Positions 12,607 through 24,610 are shown, counted from the first letter of the stretch. The stretch is 64,000 bases of DNA from Siphonodentalium dalli (GCA_032622095.1 CP136063.1:11263814-11327813), one strand, 5' to 3'. The notes: generated from the sequence alone by a model not told the origin. A program made the numbers and translations.

Positions 12607-14238
12607 ATAGCATGACTACGTTGGGCCAACATTGGCATGATGTCGGCACGGTTGGCATTAGGTTTGGTTGACGTTGTTGGCCCAACGTATTTCACCGTTG
12701 GAAATATAACGTTGGCACATTTGGCCAACGCGAACATGCCAACGGAATTATCTGGAGTAAATTGGTTGGGTTTACCCTTGGTTGGCCAACGTATTCCTCC
12801 CAATCGTTTGGAATTATAACGTTGGCCCAACATTGGGCCAACACCAACATGAAAATGGAATTTACTGTGCACATCACATTGTTGTTAAGATTCAGGAGCC
12901 AGATTTGAGCATCAGTTATCAAAAGAAATATGGTAAAAATGCATTTTTCTCTGATGAAAATAACAATGATATCGAGAAATGGAGAGAAGGAAGAACATGC
13001 ATTATATACACAATATACATTGATCTCCAGATGGTCATGGCGCCTGTTCATCATAAGTATTATCACCATCAGCATCATCGGTATTATCATCACCATTAGC
13101 GTCGTCTTAGTTGTCATCATCATCATCACGCCACCGGGAGACCGAATATGAGTGCATAATAGACCACAAAGAACCACTAACACGCCACAGGAGACCGAAT
13201 GAGTATAATTGGGTGGGTTTACGTTGTTGGCGCTTGGTTGATCCCACTTAAGGTATTCCTCCCATACAACAGTTGGAATTATAACGTTGGTCCAATGTTG
13301 GGTCAACACTAACAGCTTCATTGCAGTCCAATTACATATAGCGTACATATATTATGTGATACATCTTAACGATATGCCGATACTTTATGTTCCGTAAACA
13401 CATGCACGTACAATCATTGCCGACACAATATATGCAACGCTATGTCATAAAATACGTTGGATGGTATATCGTTGGCCCAACGTTGTAATGCCAACGTAAA
13501 TGACGTTGACAGCTCTGACGTCAAGCTCTACGCTCGTGCACAACGGATCAGGCGTCTGCTTTTCTTGTTGCGCGCTTTGTTCTGGTTCTCGTTCAGTGTT
13601 CCTGCTGGTATTGATTTTAGCAAATAAAGGATTCAGTTTCTTTAATTTGGAGTTCAGGGATTTGTTCGTTCTTTAGATGCCACTATCGGTTATCGGGTCG
13701 CTATCGTATCCGAGGTAGGTTTACGTTTGCGAGAAACTACTCTTTTGTGTAAAATTAATTAATTATTTTCCCAATATTTTTTCTCGGAATCAGAAAGTTC
13801 TGAATGTTTGCACGGCGTACATATAAGTTATAGCGGAGAATACTTAAATCACTGACATGCATAGTAGTTTCTCACAAACTTGAATTTGATAGTGACATGG
13901 TGGCTGACGGTGGTAACTGATTATGAACCGATTATTGGATGCCAATACAAAATAAAATTCCCCAACGTTATGCCAACCAATTTAGTTTGATGTTCCAACG
14001 TTGACCCTCCGGTGGGTCAACGTTATAGTTTAGTTCCCAACGTTGGGCCAACGTTATGCCAACCATGTGGTCTGGATATCAACGTTGGGCCAACGCTCTG
14101 TATGCCGTCCAACGTTGGCCCAATACATGTACGTTGCCCCAACGTTGACCCAGTGAGCAAAATTACGTTGGCCCAACGTTGGTTGCCAACCATTCGGGGG
14201 GTGGTTGTGCCAACGTTGGCCCAACCATGTCATGCTAT
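12607..14238. mobile_element. 1.6-kb inverted-repeat element rich in GTTGGCCCAAC words
   Basis: The ends ATAGCATGAC...GTTGGGCCAAC and GTTGGCCCAAC...GTCATGCTAT are inverted copies. Both ends carry clusters of ccaacgttggcc-type palindromes (12620-12860 and 13960-14230), with more at 13210-13310 and 13450-13500. The segment at about 12755-12860 is duplicated at 13205-13310. A CAT/CAC-rich microsatellite lies near 13047-13130. No transposase is visible, so I read it as a non-autonomous DNA transposon. Confidence 0.65.
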
Positions 14239-17200
14239 ATGGGGTGCTTGTAGTTCATTTCATACAATGATACATTGACATACAATGGTGATAACATTTT
14301 CATAAAATATGGATATAAAACTGCCAAAAACCTGTTAATACGTGTAGACTGGATGCTTGACAAATAAATCCGCTGACGAAACCCACAGAGACAAGTAACG
14401 TGTATCAAAGACAAGATTGTAGATGAACTGAAGAACGTGATGAATGTCCACTTATAACTCGGATAGAAATAAATAATTCCTGTACAATAAATAATAGGTC
14501 GTCAATAACAGGGATCTCAAAAGAACGTCAGTACAACACATAGTCACGTATGCCTGCACCTGCTGATAATTTTGTGTAGATAATGCGTTGATCAGTTGGC
14601 ACCTCCGTTCATCTAATTGCACCTGCAGAAATAACTTCATCATATTGAAAGTAATTAAGAAAGTATATGGTCTGCATCACTTTATCCGACGCGCGGTCTT
14701 TTGCTCCGAAATGCTTGGAGATTTAGCATTTTGTTGGGCACCCAAACGAACCATCCTCCATAAAGGACCATAAAGAGCGTTCTGCGAACTATTATATTAT
14801 AGTGTTCTTTATATCTGCTTATTCTGATCGCATTATTTTTGATGCCCCTATGAGGTGTTGATTATGATTATTTGAATTGTTTTTATTATTTGGTCAGAGG
14901 AAAATTAACTGTGTTTATATTTTCCAACATTTCCTGGTATTTCAAAATGGATTTTCGCAAAATCGGTCAATAATTTCTTTGTGAAATTTGGTACAAGCGA
15001 TTATTGTGAGATAATATTTAAGAACGAATCATTGACCCATTGGATATTATACCTTCGTTTACTTTGCTTTTATGGCAATATTTTAAATTTCACTGTTTTC
15101 AGTTACCAAGAACTTCTGTAAAATATATTTGTTTCAAAAGTGCAGTTCATATATCAATGCTATGGTATCTCAAGATCATGAGATGAGACATAATTATTCT
15201 AGATTTGTGAAATATAATGATTATTTTGTAAAGAAAGGAAAATACCCGTACACAATTTTCAATATTTGAGAATGTTCATGTCACAGTCATTCCTGTTGGT
15301 CAATGAAAACTTGGGCTGATGTGTGGGTGATTGGTTCATATCCAAGTTAAAGCTGATCTCCATCTCTTAACACTGTGGTCTAATTCCAGTTGATTGCTCC
15401 CTGCTTGAGTGGCTCACACTGAGACACACCGCATATCAACATATGTTACCATTGGGCTGGAATATGTGTGACTGCTTTATTATTCAGTATAATATGTGGG
15501 AGTATGATGCTATATTATGCAATAAAAAAAAAATCAACACTGTGATACAAATGAAGACTCATCTCATAGAGCAAGACAATAAGCTATTTTTGTGACTGGA
15601 GTTCTGTGTGAAATTATTAATTATTCTAGTCGTTCTTGGCACCGAAATGGACAAAACGTGACATAATATTTTCAACCTCTCAAATCAAAAATCGATTGTT
15701 TTTGTTGTCTCTTAATAATTGCTATTTCAAAACATGAACCGATTTTCTATATTACTGGAAGCTATATATGTCAGAGTTATTGAGGCACGGACTCAGTATG
15801 AGTGTTCATTGTTGGATATTTGCTTAACTCAGTGAGCGTGAACAAATTATAATAGCTAGGAGAGTATGGATACTTTCTGAGTAAAGAACACTCTTGAAAC
15901 TTTCGGAATCAAGAATGTTCCGAACAAAGAGCCTTATGAATAAATACATGACCCCGCTGCAAAAGATTTTGAACTCAATTTTGACGAGCGTTGTGTGTAT
16001 CACCACCCCCTGTAGCCATGCACGTACCAAACGTCGGTTGGTGTACACTCACACCTGGTGTGGCATAGGCAGTATTCCATAGGGGCCTGTCAGTAAACGA
16101 GTAAAGTATAAATTAAAAACTATCAACATTTTAACCGAGCGCACCACTTTAAAATCACTTCGCTGTATATACATACGCACCTGTGGTCCCCCAAGAAACT
16201 AAATTGACCCAACCCCAATATTAAATCCTATGTATTATTGGGGTGGATCAACTTTTGTTTTGATGGTATGTGGCTACATGTACGTCCCTGTAACCATTTT
16301 TCGTTTGTTGGGGAGGTATCAAAGGTCGGAGGTATGTAATTTTTCGAAATTAGCCCAAAATCGCGTCACACTCAGGCTCAGGCGTGCTGTGTGTTGTCCA
16401 TTGGTGCGTAGAGATCCGTTTTATCGACTGCAATATAACTCACTCACGCCCAATATAACTCACTCGCGCCCAAATGGATTGACTTCTAATAAATTGAGCT
16501 TACGCAAATAGGCGTGATGTGCCCATCAGTAAATTGCACCCGTGGCTCTACTGCTATGTATGGACTCAGGTTCCATTTGGGCGCCGTGTTAATGGAAGTA
16601 TTTATTCAATCACTTGAGCGAACAATATACTTCTCATATGTCAGTCTGGCGGCCATAAATGACGAATAGCATCTTGTGCGAAGAAACACCCCATGCAATT
16701 AAGGGTATTTAACTAGATCGAATTACGACATGGCTTTATGTTGCACCTGATGAGCTTGGATAATGGAGATTATAGCACATATCAAATGCCAATTACGCAT
16801 TAACCATGACGCTATCAAATGCACATATAGCGGATATCTGTTTCTGAAGTATATTCAAGTTCTCACAAAAATGAAAAGTGCGTGAAGAAAAACCGACCGA
16901 GATCGGCACCGAAAGCCAACAACTACTGACAATTCGAACACACCGGAGACAGCAATGTAACAATTGACGATAATTTACTCAAATAGAATCAAAGTGTGAC
17001 CTATTTAGTGAAATTAGCTGATGTTGGTGGTTCAAACATATGTACATGGAGCTAAACTGTAATAGCTGATATAATTTAATTAAATACCATATCAAATATT
17101 TTTATTTTAAATACAATGCTCGATTCTCAGTTTAAAATACTATTCGATCTTATTAACTTTCTTATTCTAGGATCACCGCTGTTGAGACGGCAGTATGTAC

Positions 17201-17639
17201 CATGCCCAGGGAGTAGCTATATCTCAATCGTTTGCGCTCGTCTGGTAGACATTTCGTTCTTTCGCATGGCTGATATGCGATGCAAGACATCAGCGGACAA
17301 GGAGATTTGGGGAAGCGGTCATTGTGCTTACATGCCACCACGAAACGGTATGCACCTCCAATAAACCTTAGCGCATATTGTGGTAATCCGCTATTACCGT
17401 GTGGGCGTTAAACCCCTTTGGGTATTTATTCAACACGCCGCGGCGTCCGCGATACTGTGCTTCATTGGTATAATTAGTTATATGAAGGTCGACATTTTAA
17501 CAAACCCTAATAATGCAGTTATAACATAATCCTAAGATTGTGTTTTATTGTCGGACCTGTTCACAGTCAATGCTATAGCCAATGTTCACAGTTATATCCG
17601 TGCAAAATGACAAAAGCTAGAGTCATTTGTGTTGTGAGA
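14239..17639. other. Long non-coding stretch
   Basis: About 3.4 kb with no supported gene. ORFs are all under about 95 codons and show no motifs. A 19-bp direct repeat (caatataactcactc + cgcc) occurs twice near 16430-16470. I see no RNA gene. Confidence 0.5.
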
Positions 17640-19040
17640 TAAACTCATCTCGGTGTGGATTCACTTATGTCATGTCAAGTGGCTCGAACTGATAAATTAT
17701 TTCGTGCATATACTACAATGATACGGCCGACCATCGGTCTGAATTATCTTATGTCCCGTCAGATGACTGTGAGAATATGTTATCATATATATCACATTGA
17801 TCGCGGGTGTGATATATTTGATGCGACGCAATATTACAGTTCGTATACGAAGTGGGTTCTCTTATGCTTGGTCAAGTTACTCCTGTCGTTAAATGACTTC
17901 TCAAACATATCACAACGATACGGTCTATCTCCTGTGTGAATTCTCCTATGTTGCGCCAGACCTCCCGACTTAGAGAATGATTTCCCGCACATGTCAAATT
18001 TATGCGGTCTATCTCCTGTGTGCATTCTCTCATGTACGGCTAATTGGCTCGAACTGATAAATAATTTTCTGCACATATCGCACACATAGGGACGATCACC
18101 GGTGTGGATTATCTTATGTTCATCAAGTGGGCTGACTGAGAGAATGATTTTCGTTACAATCGCACTGAAGTGGACAATCCCCGCTGTGGATTATCTTAAT
18201 ATGTTCAGCCAATTTGCTCGAACTGATAAATGAGTTTGTGCATATATCGCATTGATATGGACGATCATCGGTGTGAAGTTTCTTAATATGTACCGTCAGG
18301 TTACCCGGCTGATTATATGATTTCTCACACAAATCACATTTATATGGACGATCACCGGTGTGGATTATCTTATGTGACGCTAGGTTACTGGTGTCGCTAA
18401 ATGTTTTCTCACACAAATCGCATTTATACGGACGATCACCGGCGTGGATTCTCATATGTCTGGCCAGGTTACTCCGGTCGTAGAATGATCTTTCACATAC
18501 ATCGCATTGATTCGGTTGATCTCCGGTGTGGATTCTCTTGTGTGATAACAAACTGTTCGATCGCATGAATGGTTTTGCGCACAAATCACATTGATACGGA
18601 CAATCTCCGGTGTGGATTATCTTATGTCTCGCCAGATCTCTCGACCCATAACATGATTTATCGCACAACTCACAAGAATATGGTCGATCTCCTGTGTGGA
18701 TTCTCTTATGTCTCGCCAGGTCACTGCTAACAATGAATGATTTATCACATAAATCAAATTGATATGGGCGACATCCAGTATGACTCCTTTTATGTACTGT
18801 TAAGTTGCCTGAACGATTAAATGATTTCCCGCACAAATCACAATGGTAAGGCCTATACCCGGTGTGAATTCTCTTGTGTGTCATCAAGAGGCTCGATTGG
18901 CTAAATGAGTTCCCGCATATATCACAACAGAAAGGCTTATCTCCGGTGTGGACTCTCTTATGCTTCACCAAGTCGCTCTAACCACTAAATGATTTCCCGC
19001 ACACATCACAGTGATACGGCTGATCTTCGTTGTGCATCAT
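17640..19040 (-). pseudogene. Decaying C2H2 zinc-finger array (about 14 fingers)
   Basis: Reading from 19040 downward, the array starts with QPYHCDVCGKSF, hits a TAG, then runs open from 18971 to 18123 with one half finger and nine full fingers linked mostly by TGDRPY. At about 18125-18160 one or two frameshifts move to the frame of 18085-17834, which has three more fingers. From 17830 to 17640 at least one further finger is readable with TAA and two TGA codons inside. Ligand losses include Cys to Phe in three fingers. The linkers differ from those of the 9.6-kb gene but match the array at 49.3-50.2 kb, so those two are likely paralogues. I consider it non-functional, although the 9-finger block is still open. 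Confidence 0.8.
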
Positions 19041-19510
19041 TGAACACTGTCAGTCGGGGTATAGCGGATCACTTTTTAATTTTTCCCGTATTTCTCTGCA
19101 ACTAAAAGGAATTTCCTGAATTTTTTCATTGATATTTATAGACATGTATATACTGCTTCCTCTGGAAGTAGAATTATTTGTACCAAGTCCTCCTTTATTT
19201 CGGAAAATTAGATCGTTTGACAGGCGTAACTTGGTCAGTAGCGGACCACTTTTGTCAGTAGCGGATCACTTGCTTCAATGAATAATTTTACACTTCCTAC
19301 CTCACTTTTACACCTTGTTAGCACAAGATGTATTGTAACAAGCTAGTTTGCAGATAGTTTTGCAAAATAACTCTAGTTTTAATGTACTTAGTAACAGAAA
19401 ACCCCACAGAAAACGAGCATGCCAGTTGTTTACATTTTCTAAAAATGGCTGATCTAAAAGGTCGTTTTAACTTTACTGGTTACTGCGCATGTGCGATCCG
19501 CTATTAACGA
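19041..19510. repeat. Repeat with TAGCGGATCAC motifs at the dead zinc-finger gene's 5' side
   Basis: The word tagcggatcact occurs at about 19061 and 19261 with a near copy (tagcggaccact) at about 19238. An inverted form, gatccgctatta, lies near 19496. This suggests a small inverted-repeat element of about 450 bp inserted where the zinc-finger gene's 5' exon or promoter would be. The exact ends are not certain. Confidence 0.4.
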
Positions 19511-19689
19511 CTCGTGCAGGCGAAACAAATGGACACTTTCAAGATGAAGGGAAATACCAATCAAAATTAAATTTTTATGGCATGAATTATTATGATGGAA
19601 CAACAAAATAAAATACTTACCACTAGCGTAGCTGATCCACAACTTCATTTAATATTTTTATAAAAAAAATATTCACGACCCGGCAGTAG

Positions 19690-19980
19690 TATTGGCGGGC
19701 ACTCTGGCCCACCCCTCGCTCGGGCGCACTATGGCCCATGGGCCAGAGTGCCCGCCCCGGGTAAACAAACATGGGCCAGAAATTCCTGGGGGCGGGAACT
19801 CTGGCCCACCCCATCGATCGGGGGCACTCTGGCCCATGGGCCAGAGTGCCCCCGAGCGAGGGGGTGGACCAGAGTGCCCGCCCCAGGAATTTCTGGCCCA
19901 TGTTTGTTTACCCGGGGCCGGCACTCTGGCCTATGGGCCAGAGTGAGGGGGCCAGAGTGCCCCGCCCAGGGTCGGTATAG
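19690..19980. repeat. GC-rich compound palindrome
   Basis: Multiple inverted copies of gggcactctggccca surround ggcccatgggcc cores. Bases 19755-19917 form a near-perfect 163-bp palindrome centred on 19836-19837, with arms running from ccccgggtaaacaaacatgg to its complement. The GC content is far above its surroundings. Overlapping ORFs on both strands are by-products of the symmetry. Confidence 0.85.
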
Positions 19981-20008
19981 AGGTTGTGCTAGATTCCAAA
20001 AGAGTAAG

Positions 20009-20237
20009 GTGAGCGCTTCGAAGGGTTTTCTTTTGACAGAAAAGAGCACAATTTACCAATGTATCGATTTTTCTCGGATTCTAATGCCAGTGTGGTAAGC
20101 GAAGGGCGTTCCCATTCGCTGTACACATTGAACTTAGAATAATACGAGAAAAAATAGATGTGTTGGTAAATTGTGCTACTTTACGAGTGCATTTTTTTAA
20201 CAAAAGCGAAAGTCTTCGAATAAATTCGAAGACGCTA
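20009..20237. repeat. Imperfect inverted repeat
   Basis: The segment around gcacaatttaccaa (about 20045) is mirrored by ttggtaaattgtgc (about 20163), with looser pairing continuing outward (gcgcttcgaag against cttcgaatttattcgaagac). It is likely a small foldback element. Confidence 0.55.
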
Positions 20238-20294
20238 GCGCTGTGAAAATGTGCATGTTTTGGGTGGCCCTGAAAATGGCCGTTTTACGTTAGA

Positions 20295-20726
20295 TCACAA
20301 GAAAAGTGGATAAGGGGTCTTTAGGAACTCAAATCCATCCTCTTGATCCAACTCCCGAAACACAAGCGAACCCTCGATGAGAGGTGGAAATATACCTTGC
20401 GGTATACTCACACCTTTCAATGGGGATACGTCTAATCTGTACTGCTTCTTCTCTCTCCAAAACACAAGCTTTCTCTGCAGAAGGGTTGCCGCCACCGCAA
20501 GTAAGATACCTGTTGTCCCAAGCCATTCGATGTTTTCTGTCTCCTGTCCACTGAACAGTGTAGGATTGCGAGCCCAAGTTGCATTGACAAAAGTGAATAG
20601 TTCAAAGAACGTTTCACCTGTACCATACACTGCCCAGGAAAGGGTCTCCCACACCGCAATGTCCCTCGGGGCCGATACACGGATGGCTCTGACATAAGAT
20701 CCGAGATCAGTTTTAGGGTATTCCAT
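20295..20726 (-). CDS. Orphan 143-residue ORF with a possible membrane segment
   Basis: I do not recognise this protein. It has an ATG in a good context (A at -3, G at +4), balanced composition and no low-complexity sequence. Residues about 69-90 (WLGTTGILLAVAATLLQRK) could span a membrane or pack in a hydrophobic core; the C-terminal third is acidic with aromatics. It lies on the same strand as, and about 390 bp beyond, the Polinton protease gene. It could be an extra Polinton or adintovirus-like gene near the element end, an exon of a host gene, or chance. Its length relative to the local ORF background favours real coding origin. Confidence 0.4.
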   Translation of the reverse strand: MEYPKTDLGSYVRAIRVSAPRDIAVWETLSWAVYGTGETFFELFTFVNATWARNPTLFSGQETENIEWLGTTGILLAVAATLLQRKLVFWREKKQYRLDVSPLKGVSIPQGIFPPLIEGSLVFRELDQEDGFEFLKTPYPLFL

Positions 20727-21111
20727 CGTGGAGAAAATGATATAGTCTAAATGGGGTTTTGTTATATGTAAAACGCGCGGACGTCGTTGGCGACGTCATT
20801 GTGTTTTTCTACCAAATTTCCCGAAGGTCATTTCAAATGTGTTTCTTTTTGGTGAATTAAGATCTTCATCGACATTGCCGAAGACGATCATTAAAAAACA
20901 GACACTGTTTTTCAACAACATAACTTTTATTTTTGAATTAAGAATCAACATATTTACAACTAATCATGAAATTATCATATTTACAATCAATAATTGGTAA
21001 TGCAATGAACATAATTTACATTTGGTAATACATTTCATCATTAACAATCAACATATTTACAATTGATTATGATTTTAACATGTTTAAACAATTGGTAATG
21101 AACACATTTTA
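20727..21111 (-). other. Polinton 3' flank with possible polyadenylation signal
   Basis: AT-rich, with several direct repeats of aacatatttacaa and aattggtaatg. On the minus strand an AATAAAA lies near 20926-20932, downstream of the protease gene, and could serve as a polyadenylation signal. No terminal inverted repeat of the Polinton is recognisable. Confidence 0.4.
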
Positions 21112-21642
21112 TCAACACTGAAATTCACAGTAAGTCTTACAAGTTTGTGAAATACATGTTTTGGGTAATGTTTCTGATTCTTTTCGTAAGGGTTCATAGT
21201 TTCTATGAAACCAATCAAATACTTTTCTATCATTTTTGAAGTAGTCACCATCAAAATTCATTTGAACTAATACTTTTATACCATATCCGCTTTTCAAGAA
21301 ATGTAAAGCAAATATGCAGTATATACCACATACGTTTGTACCGTGATGTTGAAACCGCCCAACGTTTATTTTACATTCGATCGAATTTCTTTGAATAAAT
21401 GATTTGATATATTTATCAATAACTGGTATCCCAAACGAATCGAAATATGTTGCAACATTCCCATTGAAGAAAATTGCAACCCAGTGTTCTCTTGGCTTTT
21501 CTGACGTATGTGTATTTATTATGTATGCATTTACATGATGAGGTTTCTCGTGTGGTAACTGATCATTTGCACACACCACACCATACAACGAACAGATGTA
21601 GGATGATTTGTCTAGTATATGCTGAAGTTCGCTAGTGTTCAT
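21112..21642 (-). CDS. PRO: Polinton adenain-like cysteine protease
   Basis: This 176-residue protein matches the adenovirus-type (Ulp1-fold) maturation protease of Polintons. Visible catalytic elements in order are His53 in EHWVAIFF, Asp68 in TYFDSFG, Gln98 and Cys105 in TNVCGIYC. The Gln-to-Cys spacing of seven residues is that of adenovirus protease. In virus-like Polintons it is expected to cleave capsid and core precursors. The ATG at 21642 is followed by an uninterrupted frame of normal length. It is the last gene of the block, 36 bp after the CxxC gene. Asp in the acidic position (Glu in adenovirus) is common in this family. It appears intact although its capsid partners are broken. 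Confidence 0.88.
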   Translation of the reverse strand: MNTSELQHILDKSSYICSLYGVVCANDQLPHEKPHHVNAYIINTHTSEKPREHWVAIFFNGNVATYFDSFGIPVIDKYIKSFIQRNSIECKINVGRFQHHGTNVCGIYCIFALHFLKSGYGIKVLVQMNFDGDYFKNDRKVFDWFHRNYEPLRKESETLPKTCISQTCKTYCEFQC

Positions 21643-21678
21643 CCTCGTAGTATTTTTTTTACTTTTTCACACCACAAG

Positions 21679-22086
21679 TCAAAAAAACGAATTAAATTGG
21701 TTACAGTTTGCATGAACAACTTCCTTTATATCTTTCCAAAGTTTGAATGCCTCAAATTTCTCTTGTGGTGTAAATAATTCTATTTCTGGATACCATTGTT
21801 CCATAACTCGGTAGATGTTCAATTTAAGTAGTGCTATATCAATGAACATTTCTACCCATTGTATAGGTGGTGTCCAAAGACAAAGTAAATGTCGTGTCTG
21901 ACTTGGATGATCTATTTTACATCCTTCACAATTGAGTGTCACTTCTTTTGAAATTTGATTTTGTATTTCATGAACGAAACATTTCTCGAAAGTTTTCCGA
22001 ACTTTGTCAAGGATAGAAACATATGGAATGAAATCGAGTCCTCCAACTTCCAGTCTCAATTTTTCCTCCAAATGCAATCCATCCAT
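21679..22086 (-). CDS. Conserved Polinton protein with C-x2-C...H-x5-H-x2-C motif
   Basis: The 135-residue protein carries CEGCKIDHPSQTRHLLCL at about residues 53-70: Cys53, Cys56, His60, His66 and Cys69 could bind a metal. From memory, a short protein with a CxxC...HPSQ..H motif recurs near the capsid genes in Polintons and adintoviruses, with unknown function. It lies 4 bp after the capsid gene and 36 bp before the protease gene. The frame is intact from ATG to stop. A virion or packaging role is only inference from position. Confidence 0.6.
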   Translation of the reverse strand: MDGLHLEEKLRLEVGGLDFIPYVSILDKVRKTFEKCFVHEIQNQISKEVTLNCEGCKIDHPSQTRHLLCLWTPPIQWVEMFIDIALLKLNIYRVMEQWYPEIELFTPQEKFEAFKLWKDIKEVVHANCNQFNSFF

Positions 22087-22090
22087 GTTT

Positions 22091-23399
22091 TTAATAAGCT
22101 GTTATTATTTCTCGCAAACTGTTGATTTCAATTTGATTATCGAACTCAGCATAGACTATCACGTTGATCACTGAAGCTAGAGCTGCAGCAAACTGAAGCT
22201 CAAATCTTATGTTACCGGTTTTTATAGGATGCAAATGTCCTTCCTCTGCTCCTTGGTCAGGTGTGAGGTCGTAACCCCAGAAACAATAACCATTCATGTA
22301 TTTTTCGAGATTCAAACCAAAGGATTTGTTTTGTCCAAACATACCCGAAGACTGATTCGGTGATAAATAAGATCTTAGGCATTGTTCTGATTCAAAGTTT
22401 GGTTCAAATGGTCGGTTATGGATGGTATGTCCGTCCTGACTAACTTCAAGTTTTCTCAGATTGAAGTGTTGGAAATGAAATGGGTTCGTTTCAATATCGC
22501 CATTAATATCTTTGTTTGATACCAAGCCTATGAAAAGTCTCTTTGGCAATTGTCCTTGAAAAAGGTGATCTTCAATTTTTGATCTAAGCCCTGCACCAAT
22601 AGTGAATGTTTTTACTTCAACTCTTCTAATCGGTATATTCATATTTTTCTGTATTATTGTTTGGTTCAAGTTATTTGCTACTACTGGCATCAGCGTAATT
22701 GTACGAACATTGAAAACTGCGTTTCAAATACTATTTTTCCGTTGGCCTGACCAATTAAAGAGAATTTTGGATTCGCTCTATTGAGACGAATTCTTATCTC
22801 AATTCCATTTGGTAAGTATTTCTCTTGTAGAAATATATCTGTGTGTAAACGACCACACAATTCTACCGTTTTACTACCTGCAATGATTGCTTGGCGAGAT
22901 TTCAATCCATCATTACCACCAGCTTTAGTGTTTTCGGTAAACTGTTTAGCGGTGTCGGGGTACCACATATCTAGTGCGGCAAGTTGATTTTCTTTACATT
23001 CACCAGAATAAGCCAAGAGATTTTCCATGTAGGCTCGATAAGGATATGTATCTCCGTTAGCCGTTACAAGTTTGTTATTTAGGTAAATATCGATACTACT
23101 GAACATGCTATGGAAAAAGTTGTTAATAGGCGCAATTTCATCAATCAGTACCATCAACCAAGTTTGTTCCATCTGATTTTGTGATTTTGAATTTCAGATA
23201 CAAATATGATTGATTTACATCTGTCCATTTTTTCAGTTTGAGGCGGAATTACAAATTCTACCGGTGCGGAATTATTCAAAGAGCTAATCGGGTGATGTTC
23301 TATCCATTGTGATTCCAACATCGTTGTCATTGTTGGTGGCACATCAGAAGCATCTAACTCGGACTTGCTGCATTCGCATGATCCATTTTGCATCATCAT
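22091..23399 (-). pseudogene. Polinton major capsid protein (double jelly roll), frameshifted
   Basis: Homologous text is spread over several frames. The N-terminal part at 23399-23154 has SELDASDVPPTMTT and QWIEHHPISSL; the middle at 23172-22690 has APINNFFHSMFSSIDIYLNN and TYPYRAYMENLL; the C-terminal part at 22690-22091 has PVVANNLNQTI, RLFIGLVSNKDING and FHFQHFNLRKL. These are hallmarks of the hexon-like capsid protein of Polintons/adintoviruses. At least three frameshifts are needed, near 23225, 23130 and 22715, so no full-length capsid can be made from this copy. The total of about 430 codons is near the family norm, so little sequence is missing. It starts 2 bp after the pVI-like gene. 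Confidence 0.85.
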
Positions 23400-23401
23400 G
23401 A

Positions 23402-23782
23402 TTAATAAAATACATCGAGAGATCGTTTTGATTTCTTTACAGGCGTTTTAATGGACTTACTTCTAACTCGTTTGCGAGAAGAATGATTTTTCAAAGGTCG
23501 CGATGATCTATTTATGCCATTTGGTGTTGATATTTTCTTTATTGTTTCCCTTCCAAAAGATTTCAATGCTTCTTTACCTTGTTTCAAAAATACTTCTTTT
23601 GGACTTTTACCATGATGAATGATATCTTCGACTGCAGGAAGTCCATGCTTGAATACTTGTTGTTTAGCAATCTGACCAATAGGTTTTAGAACTGGTACTA
23701 CTGTTTTCATTGCAGATTTGAATAGTGAACCAATTCCATTTCCATACTGTCTAGGTACGCCTATATACACGGGAATCATCAT
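23402..23782 (-). CDS. Polinton pVI/pX-like basic virion protein
   Basis: The 126-residue protein starts with a short motif (VYIGVPRQYGNGIGSLFKSA) followed by a proline/glycine-rich amphipathic region, and ends in a very basic tail (SSRKRVRSKSIKTPVKKSKR). This architecture matches the adenovirus pVI/pX-like protein of Polintons and adintoviruses: a GIGSLF region, then a cationic, nucleic-acid-binding tail. It probably would be processed by the PRO protease and sit inside the capsid. The frame is intact. It lies 9 bp after the penton gene and 2 bp before the capsid ORF. Confidence 0.7.
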   Translation of the reverse strand: MMIPVYIGVPRQYGNGIGSLFKSAMKTVVPVLKPIGQIAKQQVFKHGLPAVEDIIHHGKSPKEVFLKQGKEALKSFGRETIKKISTPNGINRSSRPLKNHSSRKRVRSKSIKTPVKKSKRSLDVFY

Positions 23783-23791
23783 AAATACAAA

Positions 23792-24610
23792 TTACTTCGG
23801 CGTCGGAATTGCAACTTTACCATAGACTTTCCAACAATAAACTGAATTGCCAGTATCACCAGTTATATATACATTAATGGTATCAAAGCTAGACTTTGAT
23901 ACTGGTACATAATGTAAGTTTTTGAATTCATGCTTAATATGTTTACCATCATGTATTCTTTTACTCTCGAATGATGTCACTCGTAATATCGGTGCTTCAA
24001 CATCACTAAGAATTGTATAATCAGCAATGTCAGAATAAACAAACAATTGATTATGCTCCGCATTTAAATCAACTCCATATGGAAAGGAGTAGCAAATGTG
24101 ACAGTGTTTGATTCTGTTCTGTAAACAAGTTTATCCAAAAAGAGCTCTGGGGAGTACAAGACCTACTTTGGTATAACTATTGGTTGAAATTTTAACTCGT
24201 TGTGCTTTGGAATATCCGAATTCAAATTCCAGTTCTGGAATCACTCTGCTTACTGTACTATCAATTACACCTTGAATTGTATCTGTCAAATGTGATCCAT
24301 CAGAATATGCTCCTTCTGGTATTTTTAATTCTATACCATTTTCTGGTTTGGAAATTACTACATCACTCATTGGTATCTTATTCAAATATTGTAAAATTCT
24401 TGGAACAGAAGTTTTTATTTTTATTTTGCAGGCATCTCCAATAATGTTGTATGTTTCTGATGATACAATTAGTTCAACCATTGCAACTTCCCAAAGCTCT
24501 TTATCAATATGTATGGTTTTTGGTAATTTCACTGTGAAACAACATTGTGAGTTGGCTGGGTAAAGTGACATTGAACTATCACTCATGTGAGTTATGTAGA
24601 ATGAATTCAT
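23792..24610 (-). pseudogene. Polinton penton-like minor capsid protein, split by an in-frame stop
   Basis: The N-terminal half (24610-24131) starts MNSFYITHMSDSSMSLYPAN and contains LPKTIHIDKELWEVAMVEL, typical of the Polinton penton (single jelly-roll minor capsid protein). The C-terminal half (24046-23792) has the expected FVYSDIADYTILSDVEAP and HYVPVSKSSFDTINVYI segments. Both lie in the same frame, and the intervening bases are open apart from a TAA at 24131-24133. So one nonsense codon is the visible lesion; a compensated indel near it is possible. The start ATG overlaps the stop of the two-TM gene as ATGA. Confidence 0.8.

Noticed and set aside
12692-13348. 218-codon minus-strand ORF
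   Set aside because: It runs through an inverted-repeat element and a CAT-rich microsatellite; the product is low-complexity (Met/Ile/Thr runs) with no family signal.
19673-20098. Several overlapping ORFs of 69-116 codons on both strands
   Set aside because: They are by-products of the GC-rich palindrome; products repeat GPWARVP-type strings from the repeat.
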